The position numbers were made by a program, and so were the translations under genes. Positions 1-5,730 of a stretch of 6,142 nt of DNA are shown in pieces (the first letter of the stretch is position 1; each line of letters begins with the position of its first letter). The notes under the pieces were generated by a model. The model saw only the letters and a list, made by a program, of their open reading frames with translations, was not told the origin of the DNA and did no database searches. Location: contig JAHCKJ010000137.1 of NCBI GenBank assembly GCA_026125835.1, positions 1 to 6,142 of the forward strand. Direction: 5' to 3'. The stretch comes from Sphingopyxis sp. (GTDB taxonomy: Bacteria; Pseudomonadota; Alphaproteobacteria; Sphingomonadales; Sphingomonadaceae).

Positions 1-36
1 CATTCCCAGCAGCGGCAAAGCCTTATCGTTCGGCAT
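1..36 (-). CDS. possible first codons of the next gene in the operon (PTS EIIA, ptsM, expected)
   Basis: On the minus strand, downstream of the rapZ stop, an ATG at 36-34 opens a frame reading MPNDKALPLLGM to the window edge. A second in-frame ATG lies at 3-1, preceded by GGGA. In alphaproteobacteria the gene after hprK/rapZ is usually the mannose-type EIIA (ptsM), whose proteins typically begin MIG-. The edge ATG could therefore be the true start, with the 11 preceding codons untranslated leader. Twelve codons carry no recognisable domain. The identity comes from gene order alone, and the call may be wrong. Confidence 0.25.
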   Translation of the reverse strand, partial: MPNDKALPLLGM

Positions 37-50
37 GCAGTCGTCGACCC

Positions 51-1001
51 TTATGGTTTCCCGCCACCGGCGGATCGCGCGGGCGGGGGCTTGCCCTCAA
101 GCGCATCTTGCGGGGCAGAGTCAAGGTTGCGGTGGGTCACGGCTGGCTCATATCCGGACGCGCGCAGCGTTTCGGCGACCCGCGCCGCGACATGCACCGA
201 CCGGTGGCGCCCGCCCGTGCAGCCAAAGGCGATGGTGACATAGCTCTTACCCTCGGCGCGATACCGCGGCAGCAAGGTCAGGATCAGCCTTTCGATCTGC
301 GTCACGCTGTCTTCATAGGCGGGGTCGGCCCTTACATAGGCGGCGACATCGGCGTCGAGCCCGGTGCCGGGCTTCAATTTGGCGTCCCAGTGCGGATTAC
401 GCAGATAGCGCATGTCGAACACCAGATCGGCGTTGCGCGGCAGCCCGCGCGCGAAGCCGAAGCTCAATATATTGAGCACCGGTTCATTGTCGTCGGCGTC
501 GCCGAACCGCTGGCGCACCTCCTGCTGCAAATCGTTGCTGCTGTAATTGGTGGTGTCGATGACATGTTCGGCCCAGCGACGCAGCGGTTCCATCATCTCG
601 CGTTCGCGCGCGATGCCGTCGGCGGCGGGGCGGTCCTCGGCCATCGGGTGGCGGCGGCGCGTTTCCGAAAAGCGCCGTTCAAGCTCGGTGCCGGCGCAAT
701 CGAGAAACAAAGTCTGGATGTCGCGGCCGCCGCCCTCGCGCAGCGCCTTGATCCGCTGCACGAGCAGCGCCGGGCGAAAGCCCCGGCTGCGGCTGTCGAT
801 GCCGACCGCCAGCGGCCGCCCGGCCTGGCTGCGCTTCACCGGCGCGTCGATCAGCGTTTCGAGCAGCGCCAGCGGCAGATTGTCGACGACCTCCCAGCCC
901 AGATCCTCGAGCACTTTCAGCACCGTCGATTTGCCCGCGCCCGACAGTCCGGTAACGAGGAGCAGTCGCGACTCGGCGGCCGGGTTGGTTGGCGCGGTCA
1001 T
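51..1001 (-). CDS. rapZ: RNase adapter protein RapZ (YvcJ family P-loop nucleotide-binding protein)
   Basis: A 316-residue protein of the RapZ/YvcJ family. The N-terminal P-loop domain shows Walker A GLSGAGKS at residues 18-25 and the family motif VVDNLP at 38-43. The C-terminal half has the family blocks FGFARGLP (181-188), DMRYLRNPHW (196-205) and GCTGGRHRSVH (260-270). In E. coli RapZ binds GlcN6P and delivers the small RNA GlmZ to RNase E; in Bacillus, YvcJ hydrolyses nucleotides. The alphaproteobacterial role is not established, and GlmZ homologues are not expected. The protein is about 30 residues longer than the E. coli form, partly through a Pro/Gly/Lys-rich tail (about 300-316). The ATG at 1001 was chosen because it overlaps the hprK stop in an ATGA arrangement and puts the P-loop at the usual distance from the N terminus. 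A frame extending upstream to 1184 is only hprK antisense-to-frame coding. No clear Shine-Dalgarno sequence precedes the start, so coupling to hprK translation is likely. Confidence 0.93.
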   Translation of the reverse strand: MTAPTNPAAESRLLLVTGLSGAGKSTVLKVLEDLGWEVVDNLPLALLETLIDAPVKRSQAGRPLAVGIDSRSRGFRPALLVQRIKALREGGGRDIQTLFLDCAGTELERRFSETRRRHPMAEDRPAADGIAREREMMEPLRRWAEHVIDTTNYSSNDLQQEVRQRFGDADDNEPVLNILSFGFARGLPRNADLVFDMRYLRNPHWDAKLKPGTGLDADVAAYVRADPAYEDSVTQIERLILTLLPRYRAEGKSYVTIAFGCTGGRHRSVHVAARVAETLRASGYEPAVTHRNLDSAPQDALEGKPPPARSAGGGKP

Positions 1002-1444
1002 GCCGCGGGCGCCAGCCGTTCGAGCGCGAGCAATATCTTGATCGGCGCGGACACCTCGAATGCCGACAGCAGCAGCGCGGGCAAGGGATGCCCCGCGACG
1101 GTTTCGAACTGCCCGACCGCGGGCATCCGGTCGTAACGGTCGGTCAGCCGCACCGCGAGCGCCAGCGGCACCGGCGCGGTCCACGCCCGTTCGACAATGC
1201 CGATTCCGCGCACTTCCAGCTTGCCGGCAAGATTATCCGGGGGACGGCACCACAGCCGGCCGCGGTCGAACCAGATGTCGCAGCGGTCGTCGGCGACCAG
1301 CTTCGCACCGCGATCGATCAGGCGCAGCGCCAGGTCGGACTTGCCCTGGCCCGAATTGCCCAGAATCAGCACCCCGCCATTGCCCGCGGTCACGCAGCTG
1401 GCATGGATGTTGACGATTTCGGTTCTGGTCCGGCTCGGAAGCAT
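998..1444 (-). CDS. hprK: HPr kinase/phosphorylase, short alphaproteobacterial form
   Basis: A 148-residue protein matching only the catalytic core of HPr kinase/phosphorylase, which phosphorylates and dephosphorylates a serine of the PTS carrier HPr. Visible motifs are the conserved histidine of the NIHASCV block (H14), Walker A GNSGQGKS (29-36), LVADD (49-53) and the family signature LEVRGIGI (76-83) with its conserved glutamate E77. Firmicute enzymes are about 310 residues, with an extra N-terminal domain and a longer C-terminal region. Both are absent here, as is usual in alphaproteobacteria. The ATG at 1444 is preferred. An in-frame TTG at 1480 would add 12 residues (MRPRLVAGKPCA), and neither start has a convincing Shine-Dalgarno sequence. 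The gene lies 81 bases after the chvG stop and shares 4 bases with rapZ. It should act in the cytoplasm on HPr, whose gene is probably just left of the window. Confidence 0.92.
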   Translation of the reverse strand: MLPSRTRTEIVNIHASCVTAGNGGVLILGNSGQGKSDLALRLIDRGAKLVADDRCDIWFDRGRLWCRPPDNLAGKLEVRGIGIVERAWTAPVPLALAVRLTDRYDRMPAVGQFETVAGHPLPALLLSAFEVSAPIKILLALERLAPAA

Positions 1445-1525
1445 GGCGCAAGGCTTACCGGCGACCAAGCGGGGCCGCAAGGCGACAAACCGATCTGGTC
1501 CCCCGCCGCGCGGCAGCCGGGATGC

Positions 1526-3130
1526 TCAGTCGGCGTCCGCCCCGCCGTCGCTGGCGGGCAGGGTCATCAGCAGGCTGGCGCCCGGCTTGCCGTCGTCGCG
1601 GTCGCGCGCGCTGATCGTGCCATTATGTCCCTCGATGATCGTGCGGGCGATGGCGAGGCCCAGTCCGCTGTGGCGGCCAAAGGCTTCGCCGGCCGGCCGG
1701 TCGCTGTGAAAACGGCGGAAAATTGCCTCGCGTTGGGCGGGGTCGATGCCGGGGCCGTCGTCGTCCACGCGGACATGCACCTCGTCGCCCAGCCGCGTCG
1801 CGGCGATGCACACCAGCCCGTTCGGCGGCGAAAAGCTGATCGCATTGTCGATGACATTGTTGATCGCGCGTTCCAGCCGGTGACCGTCACCCATCACCAG
1901 TGTCGTGCCCTTGCGCGGGCGGGCAAAGGCGAGGCGCGGATGCGGCGTGTCTGGACCGATCCGCGCACACCGCGCGGCGAGCATCGATTCGATCATCATC
2001 CCGACGTCGATCGGTTCGAACAGGGTGCGCGACAATTGCGCGTCGACGCGGCTCGCCTCGCTGATATCGCTCACCAGCCGGTCGAGTCGCCGGACGTCCT
2101 CGTCGGCGATCGCGAGCAGCTGCGCGCGCTGCGCGTCATCGGTGACGCGGCCAAGCCCCTCGATCGCCGAGCGCACCGACGCGATCGGGTTCTTGAGTTC
2201 GTGCGTCACGTCGGCGGCGAAATGCTCGCCGGCGTCGATCCGCTGGCGCAACGCCTGCGTCATGTCGCTGAGCGCGCGGGCCAGTGTCCCGATCTCGTCG
2301 CGGCGGCTGGGCAGGCGCGGGACGACGACCTCGCGCGCGCGGCCAAGGCGGACGCGCACCGCGGCGCGCGCCAGCCGCCGGAGCGGCCGGACGATCGTGC
2401 GCGCGAGGAACAGCGACAACAGGATCGAGGCAATCAGCACCATCGCGACGACCACGGCGAGGCGGAAACGCTCGGCGCGCACGGTGCGGGTGATGTCGCG
2501 CGCGTTCAGCGTCATCAACATGGTTTGCGGCCGGTCGAGATCGACGACCGTCGCGGCGCTGAGCAGCGGCGTCCGTTCGGGTGCATAGCGGAACCGCACG
2601 GCCATCTCGCCGCGCTGCTGGGCCTCGACGACTTCGGGCCAGGCCGCGGCGCGGTCGACGGCGGGTTCGCGAAAGTCGGGATAGGCAGGCGCGCCGACGA
2701 TCCAGTCGATGCCGCGGTCCATCGCGCGCGCGGCGTCGCGCTGCCACGCCTGCAAATCGGGGTCGCGCAGCGTATAGGTCACCGGTCCCGTCGCGAAGCT
2801 GTCCGACAGCAGGCGGCCGTCGGCGGCATAGAAACGCAGCCGCGATTCGGTCGCGGCGGTGAATTCGGCGATCAGCCGCTCGCGCTGGTCGGGGCGCGCC
2901 GCCTCGAGCGCGCGGTCGAGCAGCGCCAGCTGATCCTTCATGACCTCGATCCGCGTGTCGACCAGGCGGCTGCGATAGGTGTCGAGATAATAAAATCCGC
3001 CCGCGAGCAGCGCGACGGCGAGCACGTTGACCGCCAGGATGCGCGTCGTCAGCGACCAGCGTGCCGACCAGACCAGCGGTGCCTCCTCCTGCTCGGCGGC
3101 ACTGGCGTCGGGGGAGCGCGGATCAGCCAT
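1526..3130 (-). CDS. chvG: sensor histidine kinase ChvG (ExoS-type), partner of ChvI
   Basis: A 534-residue transmembrane histidine kinase. A hydrophilic N-terminal tail is followed by a first membrane segment (about 31-48), a periplasmic sensor region of about 170 residues (50-222), a second membrane segment (about 223-243) and a HAMP linker (about 243-300). The dimerisation/phosphoacceptor box is HFAADVTHELKNP with H310. The ATP-binding domain has an N-box around NNVIDNA (424-430), a G1 box DDDGPGI (456-462), an F box FRRF (471-474) and a G2 box SGLGLAIA (488-495), so all kinase motifs are intact. The ChvG/ExoS assignment rests on topology, the adjoining ChvI and the downstream hprK, a pattern conserved in alphaproteobacteria where ChvG-ChvI responds to acid and envelope stress. 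The ATG at 3130 overlaps the chvI stop by 8 bases (ATG-GC-TGA). No strong Shine-Dalgarno sequence is present, which fits coupled translation. A frame extending upstream to 3256 lies inside chvI and is not used. Confidence 0.92.
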   Translation of the reverse strand: MADPRSPDASAAEQEEAPLVWSARWSLTTRILAVNVLAVALLAGGFYYLDTYRSRLVDTRIEVMKDQLALLDRALEAARPDQRERLIAEFTAATESRLRFYAADGRLLSDSFATGPVTYTLRDPDLQAWQRDAARAMDRGIDWIVGAPAYPDFREPAVDRAAAWPEVVEAQQRGEMAVRFRYAPERTPLLSAATVVDLDRPQTMLMTLNARDITRTVRAERFRLAVVVAMVLIASILLSLFLARTIVRPLRRLARAAVRVRLGRAREVVVPRLPSRRDEIGTLARALSDMTQALRQRIDAGEHFAADVTHELKNPIASVRSAIEGLGRVTDDAQRAQLLAIADEDVRRLDRLVSDISEASRVDAQLSRTLFEPIDVGMMIESMLAARCARIGPDTPHPRLAFARPRKGTTLVMGDGHRLERAINNVIDNAISFSPPNGLVCIAATRLGDEVHVRVDDDGPGIDPAQREAIFRRFHSDRPAGEAFGRHSGLGLAIARTIIEGHNGTISARDRDDGKPGASLLMTLPASDGGADAD

Positions 3131-3833
3131 CGTCGGCAAAGCGATAGCCTGCGCCGTACAGGGTGGCGATGGCGTCGAAACCGGGATCGACCTCGCGGAA
3201 CTTGCGGCGCAGGCGCTTGATGTGACTGTCGATCGTGCGGTCGTCGATATAGACATCGTCCTGATAGGCGGCGTCCATCAACTGGTTACGGCTGCGCACG
3301 ATGCCGGGACGGCTGGCAAGCGTTTCCAGGATCAGGAATTCGGTGACGGTCAGCGTGACATCCTTGCCGTCCCAGCTAACCTTGTGCCGCGCCGGATCCA
3401 TTTCCAGCCGCCCGCGGGTGATCGGCTCGGCGACGGGTTCGTCGTCCTCGGCGGCGCTATTCTGGTTCAGCGCCACGCGGCGCAGGATGGCGCGGATGCG
3501 CGCGATCACCAGCCGCTGCGAAAAGGGTTTGGCGATATAATCGTCGGCGCCCATCGCCAGCCCCAGCGCCTCGTCGATCTCGTCATCCTTGCTGGTCAGG
3601 AAGATGACCGGCAACTGGCTTTTTTCGCGCAGGCGGCGCAGCAGTTCGAGCCCGTCCATTCGCGGCATCTTGATGTCGAAGACGGCCAAGTCGGGCGGAT
3701 TGTCGATCAGCGGCTTCAGCGCCGCCTCGCCGTCCGAATAGACGCGTGTCACAAACCCCTCGGCCTGCAGCGCGATCGACAGGGATTGCAGGATGTTGCG
3801 GTCGTCGTCGACCAGCGCGATGGTTGCCGTCAT
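3123..3833 (-). CDS. chvI: response regulator ChvI, OmpR/PhoB family
   Basis: A 236-residue two-domain DNA-binding response regulator. The receiver domain (about 4-120) has the acidic pair D9/D10, phosphoacceptor D53 in AVFDIKMPRMDG, conserved T80 and K102 in AKPF. The winged-helix OmpR-type DNA-binding domain (about 138-236) includes the segment RTIDSHIKRLRRKF and ends in the typical GAGYRF motif. The strong resemblance to alphaproteobacterial ChvI, together with chvG immediately downstream, supports the name. The regulator should be phosphorylated by ChvG and control envelope, exopolysaccharide and acid-response genes; the targets in this organism are unknown. The ATG at 3833 is chosen because GGAAAGAG lies directly upstream and MTATIALVDDD is the usual beginning of the family. 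It is the first gene of the leftward operon and diverges from pckA across 247 bases. Confidence 0.95.
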   Translation of the reverse strand: MTATIALVDDDRNILQSLSIALQAEGFVTRVYSDGEAALKPLIDNPPDLAVFDIKMPRMDGLELLRRLREKSQLPVIFLTSKDDEIDEALGLAMGADDYIAKPFSQRLVIARIRAILRRVALNQNSAAEDDEPVAEPITRGRLEMDPARHKVSWDGKDVTLTVTEFLILETLASRPGIVRSRNQLMDAAYQDDVYIDDRTIDSHIKRLRRKFREVDPGFDAIATLYGAGYRFADDG

Positions 3834-3834
3834 G

Positions 3835-3842
3835 CTCTTTCC
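3835..3842 (-). promoter_or_regulatory. ribosome binding site of chvI
   Basis: Read on the minus strand this is GGAAAGAG, just before the ATG at 3833. It is the clearest Shine-Dalgarno sequence in the leftward operon, and it fixes the chvI start over longer in-frame readings that begin as far up as 3917. Confidence 0.7.
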
Positions 3843-3875
3843 GTTGGGCCGACCCGGCAAGCGGACTAACCGATC

Positions 3876-3909
3876 TGTCGCCGAGCGACAACCGCGCACG
3901 GTTCGACAA
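3876..3909. promoter_or_regulatory. repeat cluster upstream of chvI, candidate operator
   Basis: Two adjoining perfect inverted repeats are visible: TGTCGC-CGA-GCGACA (3876-3890) and AACCG-CGCA-CGGTT (3890-3903). On the minus strand, TTGTCG also occurs twice as a direct repeat exactly 18 bases apart (3909-3904 and 3891-3886), with an inverted third copy lacking the first T. OmpR-family regulators often bind direct repeats, so an autoregulatory ChvI site is conceivable. It could equally be the paired leader of the chvI mRNA. No function is proven. Confidence 0.35.
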
Positions 3910-3928
3910 GGATTCACCCTTTAATCTT

Positions 3929-3957
3929 TTGACCTCACGCCGCATCCTCGCTAACGC
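3929..3957 (+). promoter_or_regulatory. weak candidate sigma-70-type promoter for pckA
   Basis: TTGACC at 3929-3934 matches the -35 consensus in five of six positions. After 17 bases comes TAACGC (3952-3957), a poor -10 element sharing mainly the leading TA. Alphaproteobacterial -10 elements are often degenerate. If it is used, pckA would have a leader of roughly 115 bases containing the inverted repeat at 4017-4050. Support is the -35 hexamer and the location only. Confidence 0.3.
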
Positions 3958-4016
3958 GACCGGGATTTCGGAATCGACGACCCGTCGGCACCCCATGTTC
4001 ATGCGGGCCCAAACGC

Positions 4017-4050
4017 TTTCGCATGGCATATCTTGCATACCTATGCGAAA
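4017..4050. repeat. perfect 8-bp inverted repeat enclosing a 9-bp direct repeat, upstream of pckA
   Basis: TTTCGCAT (4017-4024) and ATGCGAAA (4043-4050) are exact reverse complements separated by 18 bases. The spacer holds two similar 9-base units, TGGCATATC (4024-4032) and TTGCATACC (4033-4041), identical at seven of nine positions and both containing GCATA. The element ends 30 bases before the pckA ATG. It could be an operator, for example for a dimeric repressor, or a stem-loop in the 5' leader. It is not an intrinsic terminator, as no T-run follows. Confidence 0.5.
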
Positions 4051-4063
4051 AAGGCCGCGGGCG

Positions 4064-4072
4064 AAGGAAAGG
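4064..4072 (+). promoter_or_regulatory. ribosome binding site of pckA
   Basis: AAGGAAAGG, followed by purine-rich GAGAGAG, ends 8 bases before the ATG at 4081. It supports that ATG over the in-frame TTG at 4033, which has no such sequence. Confidence 0.6.
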
Positions 4073-4080
4073 CGAGAGAG

Positions 4081-5682
4081 ATGACCAAGGTTGTGATCGG
4101 CAGCGACACCGTCGAAACCCGGGCCGATGTAGCGGAAAATCTGGGGACGTCAGCGCTGATCGAGGATGCCGTCCGCAACGGCGAAGGCCTGCTCGCCAAG
4201 GATGGACCGCTCGTCGTCCAGACGGGCAAACACACCGGTCGCAGTGCCAAGGACAAGTTCATCGTCCAGGATGATGAAACGCGCGACACGATCTGGTGGG
4301 GCAAGACCAATGTCCCGATGACGCCCGACCATTTCGCGGCATTGAAGGCCGACTTCTTTGCCCATCTGGCCGATCGCCCGCGCCTTTATCGCCAGCAGCT
4401 GTTCGGCGGTTCGCAGCCCGAACATCGCGTCGGCGTGCAGGTCATCACCGAATTTGCCTGGCACAGCCAGTTCATCCGCACGCTGCTCTGCCGCCCGACC
4501 GCGGCGGAGCTGGCGGCGTTCGCGGCCGAATATACGATCATCGACCTGCCCAGCTTTCGCGCCGATCCGGCGAAGCACGGCACGCGCACCGAAACCGTGA
4601 TCGCGGTCAACTTTACCGAAAAGCTGATCCTGATCGGCGGCACGCAGTACGCCGGCGAAATGAAGAAGTCGGTGTTCGGGATCCTCAACTATCTGCTCCC
4701 GGTAAAGGGGGTGATGCCGATGCACTGTTCGGCGAACATCGGCCCGAACGGCGACACCGCGGTCTTTTTCGGGCTCAGCGGCACCGGCAAGACCACGCTG
4801 TCGGCCGATGCCTCGCGCACGCTGATCGGCGACGACGAGCATGGCTGGTCCGACACCGCGGTCTTCAACTTCGAGGGCGGCTGCTATGCCAAGATGATCC
4901 GCCTGTCGCCCGAGGCCGAACCCGAGATTTTCGCGACGACCAAGCGTTTCGGCACCGTGCTCGAAAATGTCGTGATGGACCCGGCGACCCGCGAACTCGA
5001 TTTCAACGACGCGAGCCTCGCCGAGAACAGCCGCGGTTCGTACCCGATCGACTTCATTCCGAACACGTCGGAACAGAATATGGGTCCGGTGCCGCAGAAT
5101 ATCATCATGCTCACCGCCGATGCCTATGGCGTGCTGCCCCCGATTGCGAAGCTGACGCCCGATCAGGCAATGTATCATTTCCTGTCGGGCTACACCGCGC
5201 GCGTCGCCGGTACCGAAATCGGCGTGACCGAGCCCGAGGCGACCTTCTCGACCTGTTTCGGCGCGCCCTTCATGCCGCGTCACCCGTCGGTCTATGGCAA
5301 TCTGCTGAAAGAGCGCATCGCCAGGGGCGGGGTCCAGTGCTGGCTGGTCAACACCGGCTGGACCGGCGGCATGGCGACGATGGACGGCATCAAGCGGATG
5401 CCGATCAAGGCCACGCGCGCCTTGCTCAACGCGGCGCTCGACGGCAGCCTCAACGACGCCGAATTCCGCAAGGACCCGAACTTCGGCTTCCTGGTTCCGG
5501 TTGCGGTTCCGGGCGTCGATTCGGCGCTGCTCGACCCGCGCGAAGCTTGGGCCGACAAGGCCGCCTATGACCGCACCGCGCAAACGCTGGTCGGCCAATT
5601 CATCGACAATTTCACGCAATTTGCGGATCATGTCGATGAAGGCGTCCGTCAGGCCGCCCCGCAGGCCGCCGTCGCAGCGTAA
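4081..5682 (+). CDS. pckA: phosphoenolpyruvate carboxykinase (ATP)
   Basis: A 533-residue cytoplasmic enzyme of gluconeogenesis that converts oxaloacetate and ATP to PEP, CO2 and ADP. The length is normal for the ATP-dependent family. Visible motifs are the substrate-binding arginine in GRSAKDKF (R54), the lysine pair in AGEMKKS (195-196) and MHCSANIG with metal-ligand histidine H215. The P-loop GLSGTGKTT (231-239, K237) precedes the kinase-2/metal motif LIGDDEHGW (248-256) and a later active-site arginine in ENSRGSYPI (R318). All expected catalytic residues appear present. As I recall the family signature, a glycine normally follows the aspartate-x pair after this motif and here it is alanine (A260), a conservative change. 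Gene order next to chvI-chvG is conserved in alphaproteobacteria, and in Agrobacterium pckA has been reported as acid-induced with the ChvG-ChvI system. PEP made here also feeds the PTS served by hprK. The ATG at 4081 has the ribosome binding site and matches the family's N terminus. Confidence 0.97.
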   Translation: MTKVVIGSDTVETRADVAENLGTSALIEDAVRNGEGLLAKDGPLVVQTGKHTGRSAKDKFIVQDDETRDTIWWGKTNVPMTPDHFAALKADFFAHLADRPRLYRQQLFGGSQPEHRVGVQVITEFAWHSQFIRTLLCRPTAAELAAFAAEYTIIDLPSFRADPAKHGTRTETVIAVNFTEKLILIGGTQYAGEMKKSVFGILNYLLPVKGVMPMHCSANIGPNGDTAVFFGLSGTGKTTLSADASRTLIGDDEHGWSDTAVFNFEGGCYAKMIRLSPEAEPEIFATTKRFGTVLENVVMDPATRELDFNDASLAENSRGSYPIDFIPNTSEQNMGPVPQNIIMLTADAYGVLPPIAKLTPDQAMYHFLSGYTARVAGTEIGVTEPEATFSTCFGAPFMPRHPSVYGNLLKERIARGGVQCWLVNTGWTGGMATMDGIKRMPIKATRALLNAALDGSLNDAEFRKDPNFGFLVPVAVPGVDSALLDPREAWADKAAYDRTAQTLVGQFIDNFTQFADHVDEGVRQAAPQAAVAA

Positions 5683-5686
5683 CCGC

Positions 5687-5726
5687 CCGGTTCTCTTCCG
5701 GGAGTCCATTCACCCGGAAGAACCGG
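5687..5726 (+). promoter_or_regulatory. bulged hairpin after pckA covering the next gene's ribosome binding site
   Basis: Arm 5687-5702 pairs with 5713-5726: eight base pairs, a 2-base bulge (5695-5696), then six more base pairs, closing a 10-base loop. It begins 5 bases after the pckA stop. No T-run follows on either strand, so it is not a standard intrinsic terminator. The only Shine-Dalgarno-like sequence for the next gene, GGAAG at 5716-5720, lies wholly in the 3' arm. The stem ends 4 bases before the ATG at 5731. It may limit translation of the downstream gene, attenuate transcription or protect the pckA mRNA 3' end. Confidence 0.6.
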
Positions 5727-5730
5727 ACCA

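Larger units (their letters stand above)
3834..4080. other. divergent control region between chvI and pckA
   Basis: This 247-base stretch is the only sizeable non-coding region of the window and must hold the promoters of both the leftward chvI operon and pckA. It contains a repeat cluster near chvI (3876-3909), an AT-rich island around 3911-3931 in an otherwise GC-rich sequence, a TTGACC hexamer at 3929 on the plus strand, and a long inverted repeat close to pckA (4017-4050). I see no convincing small ORF, RNA gene or intrinsic terminator in it. Confidence 0.8.

Noticed and set aside
108..1136. A 342-codon open frame on the plus strand opposite rapZ.
   Set aside because: It is a GC-driven shadow of rapZ, with no domain and no start signal.
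1505..1514. GCCGCGCGGC, a perfect 10-base palindrome between chvG and hprK.
   Set aside because: It has no loop for a hairpin and no T-run, and short GC palindromes are expected by chance in this sequence.
989..3220. A 743-codon open frame on the plus strand opposite rapZ, hprK, chvG and chvI.
   Set aside because: It lies antisense to well-supported genes, its product is low-complexity Arg/Ala/Asp/Gln-rich sequence with no domain, and long antisense frames are common in GC-rich DNA because stop codons are rare in the frame mirroring codon bias.
3027..3869. A 280-codon open frame on the plus strand opposite chvI.
   Set aside because: It is antisense to a strongly conserved response regulator and its sequence is compositionally biased with no motif.
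3921..3935. A TTAA in the AT-rich island resembling half of a CtrA binding site.
   Set aside because: The second TTAA seven bases later is missing.
3911..3975. Two GANTC sites (GATTC at 3911, GAATC at 3971), the CcrM methylation target of alphaproteobacteria, in the chvI/pckA control region.
   Set aside because: Roughly one site per 300 bases is expected at this base composition and similar sites occur in coding parts of the window, so two in 247 bases is not a clear enrichment.
4033..4080. In-frame TTG at 4033 as an upstream start for pckA.
   Set aside because: It would lie inside the inverted repeat, has no ribosome binding site, and adds 16 residues not expected in the family; the ATG at 4081 has a good purine-rich sequence in front.
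4150..5709. A 519-codon open frame on the minus strand opposite pckA.
   Set aside because: It is the mirror of a complete, motif-intact pckA; the product is Arg/Gly-rich without recognisable structure and no ribosome binding site or promoter supports it.
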